DNA of 36,041 nt, taken from positions 1-36,041 of the forward strand of contig CAJXLM010000029.1 of the NCBI GenBank assembly GCA_913056175.1. The letters run 5' to 3'. The stretch is from an uncultured Opitutia bacterium (lineage in GTDB: Bacteria > Verrucomicrobiota > Verrucomicrobiia > Opitutales > Puniceicoccaceae). Numbering within the stretch: the stretch's first letter is position 1; each line of letters starts with the position of its first letter. Under the pieces are notes generated by a model that had not been told where the DNA came from, made no database searches, and saw only the letters and a program-made list of their open reading frames with translations. A program made the position numbers and the translations under genes. This document shows positions 26,129-32,955 of the stretch, piece after piece.

Positions 26129-28660
26129 ATGAGTGCCAAGAAGGAAACTCCCATGATGCAGCAGTACCGGGCCGTCCGGGCGGAATTGCCCGAGGGCTGC
26201 CTGCTGCTCTTCCGCCTCGGCGACTTCTACGAGATGTTCGAGGAGGACGCCGAGCGGGGCGCCGCCGTGCTCGGGATCACCCTCACCCAGCGCAACGGGA
26301 TGCCCATGGCGGGCATTCCCTACCACGCCGCCGACAACTACCTGCAGCGCGTGCTCGACGCGGGGTGGAAGGTGGCGATCTGCGACCAGACGGAGGTCCC
26401 CAAGCCGGGCAAGCTGGTGGAGCGTTCCCTCAGCCGCATCCTCACCCCCGGCACGGTCCTCGAGGAGGACCACCTCGACCCGCGCTCGGGCTCCTTCCTC
26501 GTGGCCCTCGAGGCCGGGGAGGAAGCCCTGCACGCGGCCTGGCTCGACCTCTCCGCGGGGACCTTCGCCCTCGCCTCGGAGAGCGCCCGCCACGACCTCA
26601 TCAGCTTTCTCGACGGCCTCCGGCCCACGGAGATCCTCCTGCCCGCCGGCACGGACCGGGACCGCCTGCCCGAGGAGCTCTCCTGGTTCCTCGGGCAGGC
26701 GCCGACCACCGAGCTGGAGACGGAGGACGCCACCGTGCACGACCCCGCCGGCGAAGTCGCCCGGGCCCTCGGGGTGCTCTCCCTCGACGGCTTCGGGATC
26801 CCCCCGGAGCACCCGGCCCTGCCCTCGGCCGCCCGCCTCCTCCGCTACGCCTCGGAGATGCTCCGGCAGGCCCCGGGGAACCTCCGCACGCTCCACTGGC
26901 ACCGGCTCTCCGAGTCCGTGCGGCTCGACTCGGCGACCCTTCGCAACCTCGAGATCTTCCGCACCGCGCAGGGCCGGCGGGAGGGCTCGCTCCTCGCCTG
27001 CATGGATGCCTGCACCACTCCGGCGGGTGCCCGCCTCCTCGAGGCCTGGTTCAGCCATCCGCTCCAGGACCGCGCGGAGATCGAGCGGCGCGCCGGCCTC
27101 GTCGGCCTCTTCCACGACCGGCCCCTGGAGACAGCCGACCTGCGCGCCCAGCTCCGCTCCACCCGCGACCTCGCCCGCATCCTCGGGCGGCTGCAGAACC
27201 GCATCCGCAACCCGCGGGAGATCGGGGGCATCCGCGACACCCTGGAGCGGCTCCCCGGCCTCGAGGAGGGGCTCCGCCGCCTCGGCGACCCCGCCGCCGG
27301 CGCCCTCGCCGACCGCCTCGGCCGTTTCGCGGAGCTGCGGGAGTTCCTCGCGGCCCGCCTCGCCGACGAGCTGCCCGGCAAGCTGGACGACGGCGGCGTC
27401 ATCCGGGAGGGAGCCGACGAGGCCCTCGACCACAGCCGCTCCCTCGCCCGGGATGCCCGCGGCTGGGTGGCCGAGCTGGAGCAGCAGGAGCGCGAGCGCA
27501 CCGGCATCCGCAACCTCCGCATCCGCTACAACGGGAGTTTCGGCTACTTCCTCGAGGTCACCAAGGCAAACCTCGCCCTCGTCCCGGAGGACTACGTCCG
27601 CCGGCAGACGATGACCAACGCCGAGCGCTTCACCACCCCCGCGCTGAAGGAAAAGGAGAAGGAGATCCTCCATGCGGAGGAGGACGCCCTCGCCCGGGAG
27701 GAGGAACTCTTCGCCGCGGTGGTCGAGCGGGTCCTCGCCGAGGCCGGCGACCTCCGCCGCACCGCTGAGGCCCTCGCCGAGCTGGACGTGCTCGCCGGCT
27801 GGTCGAACCTGGCCCGCGAGCGGGGCTATACCCGCCCGGTGGTGGACGACTCCCTCGGTGTCGAGATCGCCGAGGGCCGCCACCCGGTCATCGAGGAGTC
27901 CCTCCGCCAGGCCCCCGCCGGGCTGGCCGGGACGACCCAGTTCGTGCCGAACGACTGCCGCCTCGCCGCGGACGAGGCCCAGGTGGCCGTACTCACCGGC
28001 CCGAACATGGCCGGCAAGTCGACCTACATCCGCCAGGTCGCCCTGCTCGCCTTCCTCGCCCACACGGGGGCCTGGGTGCCCGCGCGGCATTGCCGGATCG
28101 GCCGGGTCGACCGGATCTTCTCCCGGGTGGGCGCGAGCGACGAGCTCGCCCGGGGGCACTCCACCTTCATGGTGGAGATGAACGAGACCGCGAACATCCT
28201 CCACAACGCCACCGAGCGCAGCCTCGTCGTCCTCGATGAGATCGGGCGGGGCACGAGCACCTACGACGGGCTCTCCATCGCCTGGGCGGTCCTCGAGCAC
28301 CTCCACGGGGACGGGCCGCGCGGGCCGCGCACGCTTTTCGCCACCCACTACCACGAGCTCACCCGGCTGGCCGGCACCCTCCCCCGCGTGCGCAACTACT
28401 CGGTCGCCGTCAAGGAGTGGTCCGAGGAGATCATCTTCCTCCGCCAGGTGGTCGAGGGGGCCGCCGACCGCTCCTACGGGATCCAGGTCGCCCGGCTCGC
28501 CGGGCTCCCGTCCACGGTCCTCGACCGCGCCCGCGAACTGCTCGAGAGCCTGGAGGGCGGGTCCAACGGCGCGGAAGCCCCCGCCGCGCCCGGAACGCGC
28601 AAGACCCGGCCCCGCAAGAGGGGCGAGGCGGACCGCGACCAGCTCCAGCTGTTCGGCTGA
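26129..28660 (+). CDS. mutS: DNA mismatch repair ATPase MutS
   Basis: An 843-residue MutS1 that binds mismatches and recruits MutL. The mismatch-wedge motif GDFYEMFEEDA gives F33 and E35. The clamp/connector region contains RNLRIRYNGSFGYFLEV, the Walker A is TGPNMAGKSTYI (about 624-632), and the Walker B block is VVLDEIGRGTSTYDG (about 700). ATHYHELT is the family H-loop. The protein ends DQLQLFG, a good match to the beta-clamp-binding consensus QL-x-LF. Length is normal. The ATG at 26129 gives a short lead MSAKKETPMMQQYR, which is standard. Confidence 0.96.
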   Translation: MSAKKETPMMQQYRAVRAELPEGCLLLFRLGDFYEMFEEDAERGAAVLGITLTQRNGMPMAGIPYHAADNYLQRVLDAGWKVAICDQTEVPKPGKLVERSLSRILTPGTVLEEDHLDPRSGSFLVALEAGEEALHAAWLDLSAGTFALASESARHDLISFLDGLRPTEILLPAGTDRDRLPEELSWFLGQAPTTELETEDATVHDPAGEVARALGVLSLDGFGIPPEHPALPSAARLLRYASEMLRQAPGNLRTLHWHRLSESVRLDSATLRNLEIFRTAQGRREGSLLACMDACTTPAGARLLEAWFSHPLQDRAEIERRAGLVGLFHDRPLETADLRAQLRSTRDLARILGRLQNRIRNPREIGGIRDTLERLPGLEEGLRRLGDPAAGALADRLGRFAELREFLAARLADELPGKLDDGGVIREGADEALDHSRSLARDARGWVAELEQQERERTGIRNLRIRYNGSFGYFLEVTKANLALVPEDYVRRQTMTNAERFTTPALKEKEKEILHAEEDALAREEELFAAVVERVLAEAGDLRRTAEALAELDVLAGWSNLARERGYTRPVVDDSLGVEIAEGRHPVIEESLRQAPAGLAGTTQFVPNDCRLAADEAQVAVLTGPNMAGKSTYIRQVALLAFLAHTGAWVPARHCRIGRVDRIFSRVGASDELARGHSTFMVEMNETANILHNATERSLVVLDEIGRGTSTYDGLSIAWAVLEHLHGDGPRGPRTLFATHYHELTRLAGTLPRVRNYSVAVKEWSEEIIFLRQVVEGAADRSYGIQVARLAGLPSTVLDRARELLESLEGGSNGAEAPAAPGTRKTRPRKRGEADRDQLQLFG

Positions 28661-28702
28661 CGGGGAGCCGGCGTCCCTCCGGCCACCCGGCGGTGCCCCG
28701 CC

Positions 28703-29662
28703 TCAGCCGAGGGCCACCCCCGACTCGAGCCGGGTCATCGTCCGCAGCTTCTCCACGCGCTCCTCGATGAGGTCGCGGCCGCCCGAGGCAAGTCGGTCGC
28801 ACGAAAAGGCCTCCACCGTGAGGCTGGCCACCACCGTGCCGTAGAGGAGGCCGAGCTTCTGCGCGGCCAGGGTGGTGTCCCCGAGCGCGGAGAGAGTGCC
28901 CACCATCGCCCCGAGAAAGGCGTCCCCGGCCCCGGTCGGATCCCGCAGCTCGGTCACCGGGTAGGCCGGCAGGGCGAAGAGCCCCTCCGGATGGAAGAGA
29001 TAGGCCCCGTGCTCGCCCTTCTTCACGACGACTTCCCGCGGCCCCATCGTGCGCAGGGTCTCCCCCGCCCGGATGAGGTTGTCCTCCCCGGTCAGGAGGG
29101 TTGCCTCGCTGTCGTTGACCACGAGGAGGTGGATCCGCTGGAGGAGGCGGAGGAGGGGCTCGCGGGCGGTCTCGATCCACAGGTCGATGGTGTCCGCGGC
29201 CACGAAGACCTCCTCGTCGGTCAGCTGGTCGAGCACATAGGTCTGCAGCTCCGGGTGAATGTTCCCGAGGATGACGAAGCGGCTGTCCCGCTGCGCCCCC
29301 GGCAGGTGCGGCTGGAACTTCTCGAAGACGTTCAGGCGGAGGTCGAGGGTCTCCCGCCGGTTGTAGTTCTCGTGGTACTTCCCCGACCAGCGGAAGGTCG
29401 GCCCGCTCCCGTCCTCCTGCAGGCCCTCCGTGTCGATGCCGTGGGCGGCGAGTCGGTCGCGGTCGGCCTGCGCGAAGTCGTTGCCGACGACCCCGACCAT
29501 GCAGACGGGGGAGAAGTAGCTCGCCGCGAGGGAAATGTAGGAGGCGGAACCCCCGAGGATGCGCTCGTCCCGCGCGTGCGGGGTCTCGATGTCGTCGTAG
29601 CCGACCGATCCGGTCACCAGGACCGAGTCCGGCTGTCGTGAGGAAAGTTGCACGCGTTGCAT
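28703..29662 (-). CDS. PfkB-family (ribokinase-like) sugar or nucleoside kinase
   Basis: A 319-residue cytoplasmic kinase. The N-terminal part has LVTGSVGYDDIETP and the GGSASYISLAAS substrate motif. The C-terminal part has the catalytic signature RDPTGAGDAFLGAMVG (base in GAGD, about residues 240-249) preceded by VVVKKGEHGAYL. A FRWSGKYHENYNRRET segment and LGNIHPELQ are typical of a subgroup common in Verrucomicrobiota and Planctomycetes, whose substrate I cannot name. Start at ATG 29662 (MQRVQLSSRQPDSV). It is convergent with mutS, 42 bp away. Confidence 0.8.
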   Translation of the reverse strand: MQRVQLSSRQPDSVLVTGSVGYDDIETPHARDERILGGSASYISLAASYFSPVCMVGVVGNDFAQADRDRLAAHGIDTEGLQEDGSGPTFRWSGKYHENYNRRETLDLRLNVFEKFQPHLPGAQRDSRFVILGNIHPELQTYVLDQLTDEEVFVAADTIDLWIETAREPLLRLLQRIHLLVVNDSEATLLTGEDNLIRAGETLRTMGPREVVVKKGEHGAYLFHPEGLFALPAYPVTELRDPTGAGDAFLGAMVGTLSALGDTTLAAQKLGLLYGTVVASLTVEAFSCDRLASGGRDLIEERVEKLRTMTRLESGVALG

Positions 29663-29754
29663 GGCTCCGAGCAAACACCCCCGCGCCCCCCTGTCACCCG
29701 AAATCGGGGCCGGGCGGGCCTCCGCGCCACCGCCGGACCTCTTCCTCCCGCTGC

Positions 29755-29784
29755 GGCCCCGGCCCTCTCCGGTCCCGGGGAGCC
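29755..29784. terminator. GC-rich hairpin downstream of the OleA-like gene
   Basis: GGCCCCGG (29755-29762) can pair with CCCGGGG-A-GCC (29774-29784), an imperfect stem with an 11-nt loop, about 70 bp past the minus-strand stop at 29855. No U-tract follows. Confidence 0.25.
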
Positions 29785-29854
29785 GGATCCCTTCGTCGCC
29801 GCCGGGCGGGGAGCGCGGACGGCCGGCTCGCGGGGACCCGCGCCCTTCCTCGCC

Positions 29855-30892
29855 TCAGTCCCCCGTCCTGATCCCGAGCATCACCGAGCTGAGACCGCTG
29901 CCGATCCCGAGCAGGGCCACCCGCTCGCCGGGGGCGAGCACCCCGGCCTCCCGGGCGAGGGAGAGGGTGACCGGGCAGGCCACCGAGCCGACATTGCCGA
30001 GAAAGGGGTAGGTGGCGTAGTCCCGCTCCGGGTCGAGGCCGAGGGCCTCGTGGAGGCGGCGCTGGTGGGTGCGGCCGACCTGGTGGGTGATGGTGTGCCC
30101 GAAGGGCTCGCCGGAGGGGTCGGCCGCGCGGAAGCGGTCCCAGGTCGACGCCGCCAGCCCGATCCCAGCCTCGAGGAGCGCCTCGGAATCGGTCTGCATC
30201 ATGAGGCCCCCACCCTCCGCGCTGTCCCCTTCGCAGAGCCGGGCGTAGCGGCCGTCCGTCCCGGCCACCCCGTACTCGAGGCGGCCGACGGGCGGGACCG
30301 GGCAGTCCTCCTCCGCGCAGAGAACGGCCGCCACCGCCGCGCTCCCGATGGTCAGGTTGGCGAAGTAGGGCTTGATCCCCTTCCGCGAGGGCGGATCCGC
30401 GAGGAGGGTGGCGAGGGTGTGCTCGAGGAGGGGGCGCCCGTTCTCCCCGGCCACCACGAGCACCCGGCGGGCGAGCCCGCTCTCGATCTGCCCGGCCGCC
30501 ACCACGAGGGCGTTGAGGAAGCCGAGGCAGGCGTTGGAGAGGTCGAAGATCTGGGTGTGCGCGGGCAGGCCGAGGGCCTCGTGCACATAGGCGGCGGTCG
30601 CCGGCTCGAGCCGGTCCCGGGACACGGCCGCGTGCACGAGGAGGTCGAGGGAGTCGCGCCCGGGCCAGCCGGCGAGGACGGCCTCCCCGGCCGCCGTGCT
30701 GGCCGCCGAGGGCCGCGTCCCCTCCGCCCACGCCCGCCGCTCGCGGATGCCGGTCATCAGCTCGAGGCGGCCGGGGGAGAGCCCGATGCGCCCGTAGACC
30801 GGGGCGAGCCGCTCCTCGATTTCCGCCGAGGTGATCACCTCCTCCGGCAGGGCATGGGCGAGCGCCCCGAGGACGGTGCGGCCGAACCTCAT
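29855..30892 (-). CDS. oleA: OleA-like thiolase-fold acyl-condensing enzyme (3-oxoacyl-ACP synthase III family)
   Basis: A 345-residue thiolase-superfamily enzyme with the complete Cys-His-Asn triad: C122 in FDLSNACLGFLNAL, H270 in HTITHQVGR and N300 in FLGNVGSVA. Several features fit OleA, which condenses two acyl-CoAs head-to-head for long-chain olefins, rather than housekeeping FabH. These are the IEERLAPVYGRIGL start, the MTGIRERRAW loop, VSRDRLEPAT with E96 exactly 26 residues before the cysteine (as OleA E117 to C143), and the ending ALLGIGSGLSSVM. The start overlaps the fabI stop (ATGA). No oleB, oleC or oleD is nearby, so the product may be a beta-keto acid or ketone. FabH remains the alternative. 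Confidence 0.72.
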   Translation of the reverse strand: MRFGRTVLGALAHALPEEVITSAEIEERLAPVYGRIGLSPGRLELMTGIRERRAWAEGTRPSAASTAAGEAVLAGWPGRDSLDLLVHAAVSRDRLEPATAAYVHEALGLPAHTQIFDLSNACLGFLNALVVAAGQIESGLARRVLVVAGENGRPLLEHTLATLLADPPSRKGIKPYFANLTIGSAAVAAVLCAEEDCPVPPVGRLEYGVAGTDGRYARLCEGDSAEGGGLMMQTDSEALLEAGIGLAASTWDRFRAADPSGEPFGHTITHQVGRTHQRRLHEALGLDPERDYATYPFLGNVGSVACPVTLSLAREAGVLAPGERVALLGIGSGLSSVMLGIRTGD

Positions 30893-31695
30893 CCCCCGCG
30901 CAGGCTCTTCTCCACGACCTCCCGGTCGAAGTAGTTGAAGTCCATCCCCGCGTTCACCACGAGGCCCTGCCCGTTGATCCCGGACGACCGCGGGCTGAGG
31001 AGATAGACGGCCGCGTCAGCCACCTCACCGGTCGTCACCGCGCGCTTCCGCAGGGTGAGCTTCTCCGCGTAGAGGTAGTTCTCAAGGTAGCCGGGAATGC
31101 CGGCGGAGGATTTCGTCTTCAGCGGACCGGCGTTCACGGTGTTGAAGCGCACCTCCGAAAAGGCGCTGAAGGATTTCGCGAGATGGCGCGCGTTGGCCTC
31201 GAGCATGCCCTTGATGGGCGCGAGGTAGCCGTAGTTTTCCGCGGTCAGCTCGGTCGTGGAAATGCCCATGGCCACCACCGAGGCATCCCGCGCCAACCGC
31301 GGCCGCAGGGCCCGGGCCAGCTCCACGAGCGAGAAGGCCGAGACCTGCACGGACGACAGGAATGCCTCCCGTTCCGTCTCGTGAAAGGGGCGCACGCCAC
31401 CCCCGAAATCGGCGAAGGCGATCGAGTGCACCAAGCCGGCCAACTCCCCCTCCGCCTCCGGGATTTGTTCCGCCAGTCGCACGGCCGCCTCGGGCTCGGC
31501 CACGTCACAGACATAGCAGGGACGGCCCGCGAGGAGCTTGCCAAGCTCCTCCCGGCGCTCCGCCGTGCGTACGCTGTAGAGGACCCGCGCCCCGGCCTCC
31601 TCGAGGCGGCTCCCCACCGCCCACGCCACACTGCGCCGGTTCGACAAGCCGCACACGAGCACGGTCCTTCCCGCCAATCCAAGCCAGTCTTCCAT
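30889..31695 (-). CDS. fabI: Enoyl-ACP reductase, FabI type (divergent)
   Basis: A 268-residue short-chain-dehydrogenase enzyme that should reduce enoyl-ACP in fatty-acid elongation. The NAD motif reads VCGLSNRRSVAWAVG, followed by HSIAFA. The catalytic pair is Y155 and K162 (NYGYLAPIKG, Y-x6-K), with SAGIPGYLENYLY and a C-terminal SSGINGQGLVVNAGM typical of FabI. In E. coli FabI a second tyrosine (Y146) lies ten residues before the catalytic one; here that position is I145. I used the ATG at 31695, because the upstream extension lacks similarity. It is the first gene of a two-gene unit with the OleA-like enzyme. Confidence 0.85.
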   Translation of the reverse strand: MEDWLGLAGRTVLVCGLSNRRSVAWAVGSRLEEAGARVLYSVRTAERREELGKLLAGRPCYVCDVAEPEAAVRLAEQIPEAEGELAGLVHSIAFADFGGGVRPFHETEREAFLSSVQVSAFSLVELARALRPRLARDASVVAMGISTTELTAENYGYLAPIKGMLEANARHLAKSFSAFSEVRFNTVNAGPLKTKSSAGIPGYLENYLYAEKLTLRKRAVTTGEVADAAVYLLSPRSSGINGQGLVVNAGMDFNYFDREVVEKSLRGG

Positions 31696-31786
31696 CCCCG
31701 CCCACTCCACCGCCCGACCCCGGCCCTGACGAGTGCAATCTCCCCCGGACCCATCCACCGCCCGCCCGGCGGGAAACAGATTGGAG

Positions 31787-31813
31787 GCATAAGTATGCAA
31801 AATGATTATTTTG
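31787..31813. promoter_or_regulatory. Two abutting inverted repeats, likely operator of the toxin-antitoxin module
   Basis: GCATA-AG-TATGC (31787-31798) and CAAAAT-GATT-ATTTTG (31798-31813) are perfect inverted repeats sharing one base. They lie in an AT-rich pocket 24 bp upstream of the predicted -35 box of the antitoxin gene. MazE/AbrB antitoxins bind such palindromes to repress their own operon. They also lie upstream of the divergent fabI and could affect it. Confidence 0.45.
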
Positions 31814-31836
31814 TATTTGCGCGCGGAACTTTTGAT

Positions 31837-31866
31837 TTGACAATCCCCCCAGAATTTCCTTATTTT
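31837..31866 (+). promoter_or_regulatory. Predicted sigma-70-type promoter of the toxin-antitoxin operon
   Basis: A perfect -35 box TTGACA (31837-31842) and a -10-like TATTTT (31861-31866) are separated by 18 bp. The start ATG lies at 31875, so transcription would begin within a few bases of the start codon. No Shine-Dalgarno sequence precedes it, which predicts a leaderless message. Confidence 0.5.
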
Positions 31867-31874
31867 TTCCCTTT

Positions 31875-32147
31875 ATGAAACTACCACTCGTTCGAATGGG
31901 CAACAGCCGCGGAGTCCGGATTCCCAAAGCGTTGATTGAATTGTGTGATCTCGGCGAGGAAGTCGAAGTGGAGGTGTCCAACGGCCAGCTGATCTTCCGG
32001 AAGGCCGGGGGCAACCGGATCGGTTGGGCGGAGGCCTTCGAACGCCGCCAGACCGCTCACGAACACCCGGCCGAAGCCCGCTCCGCCCACGAACCGGTCA
32101 CGGACCGTTTTCGATCGATCCACTCCGCCTCCCCTACCTACTCATGA
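31875..32147 (+). CDS. MazE/AbrB-family antitoxin
   Basis: A 90-residue protein whose first 43 residues form a swapped-hairpin AbrB DNA-binding domain: LVRMGNSRGVRIPKALIELC, then a short acidic strand and NGQLIFRK. The remaining tail is charged and probably disordered, as expected for the segment that wraps around and blocks the toxin. It likely also represses its own promoter through the palindromes upstream. The stop TGA overlaps the toxin ATG (ATGA at 32144-32147), so the two are translationally coupled, antitoxin first. Confidence 0.85.
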   Translation: MKLPLVRMGNSRGVRIPKALIELCDLGEEVEVEVSNGQLIFRKAGGNRIGWAEAFERRQTAHEHPAEARSAHEPVTDRFRSIHSASPTYS

Positions 32148-32470
32148 CGGTCGATCGCTTTGATGTCATCCAGCGCAGAACCACGCCGAGCGGGTCCGAC
32201 GGCACTCACGACGGCGAGGACCTCTGGGTCATTCTCTCCCCGCCGGAGATGAATGCCCATTTCGACCAAGTGCTGGCCGCCCCCCTCTCTCCCGCTGAAG
32301 CCAACCTCCCCACCCGCATCCTCTGCCGGATCGATTCGCAGGAACGGACCATTCTGCTGGACCAGTTGACCTCCCTCCCCCGCACGGAACTCGGGGAGTC
32401 AGTCTCCACCCTTCCCTGGCCCACCCAGAACAACATCCTCTCCATCCTGCAGGAAATGTTTGCCCGCTAG
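32144..32470 (+). CDS. MazF/PemK-family toxin (mRNA interferase)
   Basis: A 108-residue protein with the MazF-like order: WVILSPPEMNAHFDQVLAAPLS (the LSP-x-x-x-N strand-turn), LPTRILCRIDSQERTILLDQLTSL (DQ strand) and a final helix NNILSILQEMF. MazF enzymes cleave single-stranded RNA at short sequences. The conserved arginine that usually precedes the V-V-V-L-S-P strand is not obvious here (sequence EDLWVILSP), so cleavage activity is not certain. Directly coupled to the antitoxin gene. Confidence 0.8.
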   Translation: MTVDRFDVIQRRTTPSGSDGTHDGEDLWVILSPPEMNAHFDQVLAAPLSPAEANLPTRILCRIDSQERTILLDQLTSLPRTELGESVSTLPWPTQNNILSILQEMFAR

Positions 32471-32506
32471 GCGGCCCAGGCCGCCCCGCGGTGTCCCGCG
32501 GCTTTT
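32471..32506 (+). terminator. Terminator after the toxin gene
   Basis: Right after the stop codon come GCGGCC-CA-GGCCGC (32471-32484) and CCGCGG-TGTC-CCGCGG (32486-32501), the latter followed by CTTTT. Either hairpin could end the mazEF-like transcript before the tRNA gene. Confidence 0.45.
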
Positions 32507-32550
32507 CCCTCGACCCGCCCCGGGAGCGGAGCCAGGATTTTGGCCAGAGG

Positions 32551-32633
32551 GCCCAGGTGGCGGAATGGTAGACGCGGCGGACTCAAAATCCGCTCTCCTT
32601 ACGGGGGTGAGGGTTCGAGTCCCTCCCTGGGCA
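32551..32633 (+). tRNA. tRNA-Leu (anticodon CAA)
   Basis: An 83-nt cloverleaf. The acceptor stem GCCCAGG (32551-32557) pairs with CCTGGGC (32626-32632), and the discriminator base is A (32633). The anticodon stem GCGGA/TCCGC encloses the loop CTCAAAA, giving anticodon CAA (32584-32586), which reads UUG. A long variable arm (about 32594-32608) and the T arm GAGGG-TTCGAGT-CCCTC confirm a class II leucine tRNA. The 3' CCA is not encoded. The following 157 bp (32634-32790) hold no gene I can support, only a short TTCCC-GCC-GGGAA hairpin. Confidence 0.95.
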
Positions 32634-32790
32634 CAGCCAACAGCCCCTCCGTCCGCCCGTCCCGGTTCCCGCCGGGAAACGCTTCCACCTTTCCCCTGCC
32701 CCCGGCGTAGGGACTGCGGGTAGCGCCCCGCCCCCTCCGGCCTTCCCGCCTCCCGCCTACGGGGAAGCGCGGAATCGCGGTCCCGCCCGC

Positions 32791-32955
32791 CTACCGGTGC
32801 GCTTTCCGGATCATCCGGACCATCCGGAGGTTGAGCATGAGGAAGCGCCAGAGCTGGACGAGCACCGACTGCCGCCTGCGCAGGCTCCGCCGGGTCGGTT
32901 GGGTGACCAGGGGTGGGGGCTGGTTGGGGACCGCGGGTTTCTTCACGACGGTCAC
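32791..32955 (-). CDS. Small basic protein coupled to the SQR-like flavoprotein gene
   Basis: A 54-codon frame beginning at GTG 32955, which overlaps the TGA of the upstream flavoprotein gene (GTGA), and ending at TAG 32791. A proline-rich start (PAVPNQPPPLVTQP) is followed by a very basic stretch TRRSLRRRQ and an amphipathic helix SVLVQLWRFLMLNLRMVRMI. The helix suggests a peripheral membrane protein. A second GTG at 32946 is possible. Coupling and helix character argue for a real gene. Function unknown; a partner or membrane tether of the flavoprotein is plausible. Confidence 0.55.
   Translation of the reverse strand: MTVVKKPAVPNQPPPLVTQPTRRSLRRRQSVLVQLWRFLMLNLRMVRMIRKAHR

Noticed and set aside
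25553-28354. A 933-codon minus-strand open frame opposite mutS
   Set aside because: Antisense shadow of mutS, low-complexity acidic/valine-leucine composition, no recognisable domain.
32460-32723. An 87-codon plus-strand frame downstream of the toxin gene
   Set aside because: It runs through the complete tRNA-Leu gene and its terminator hairpins.
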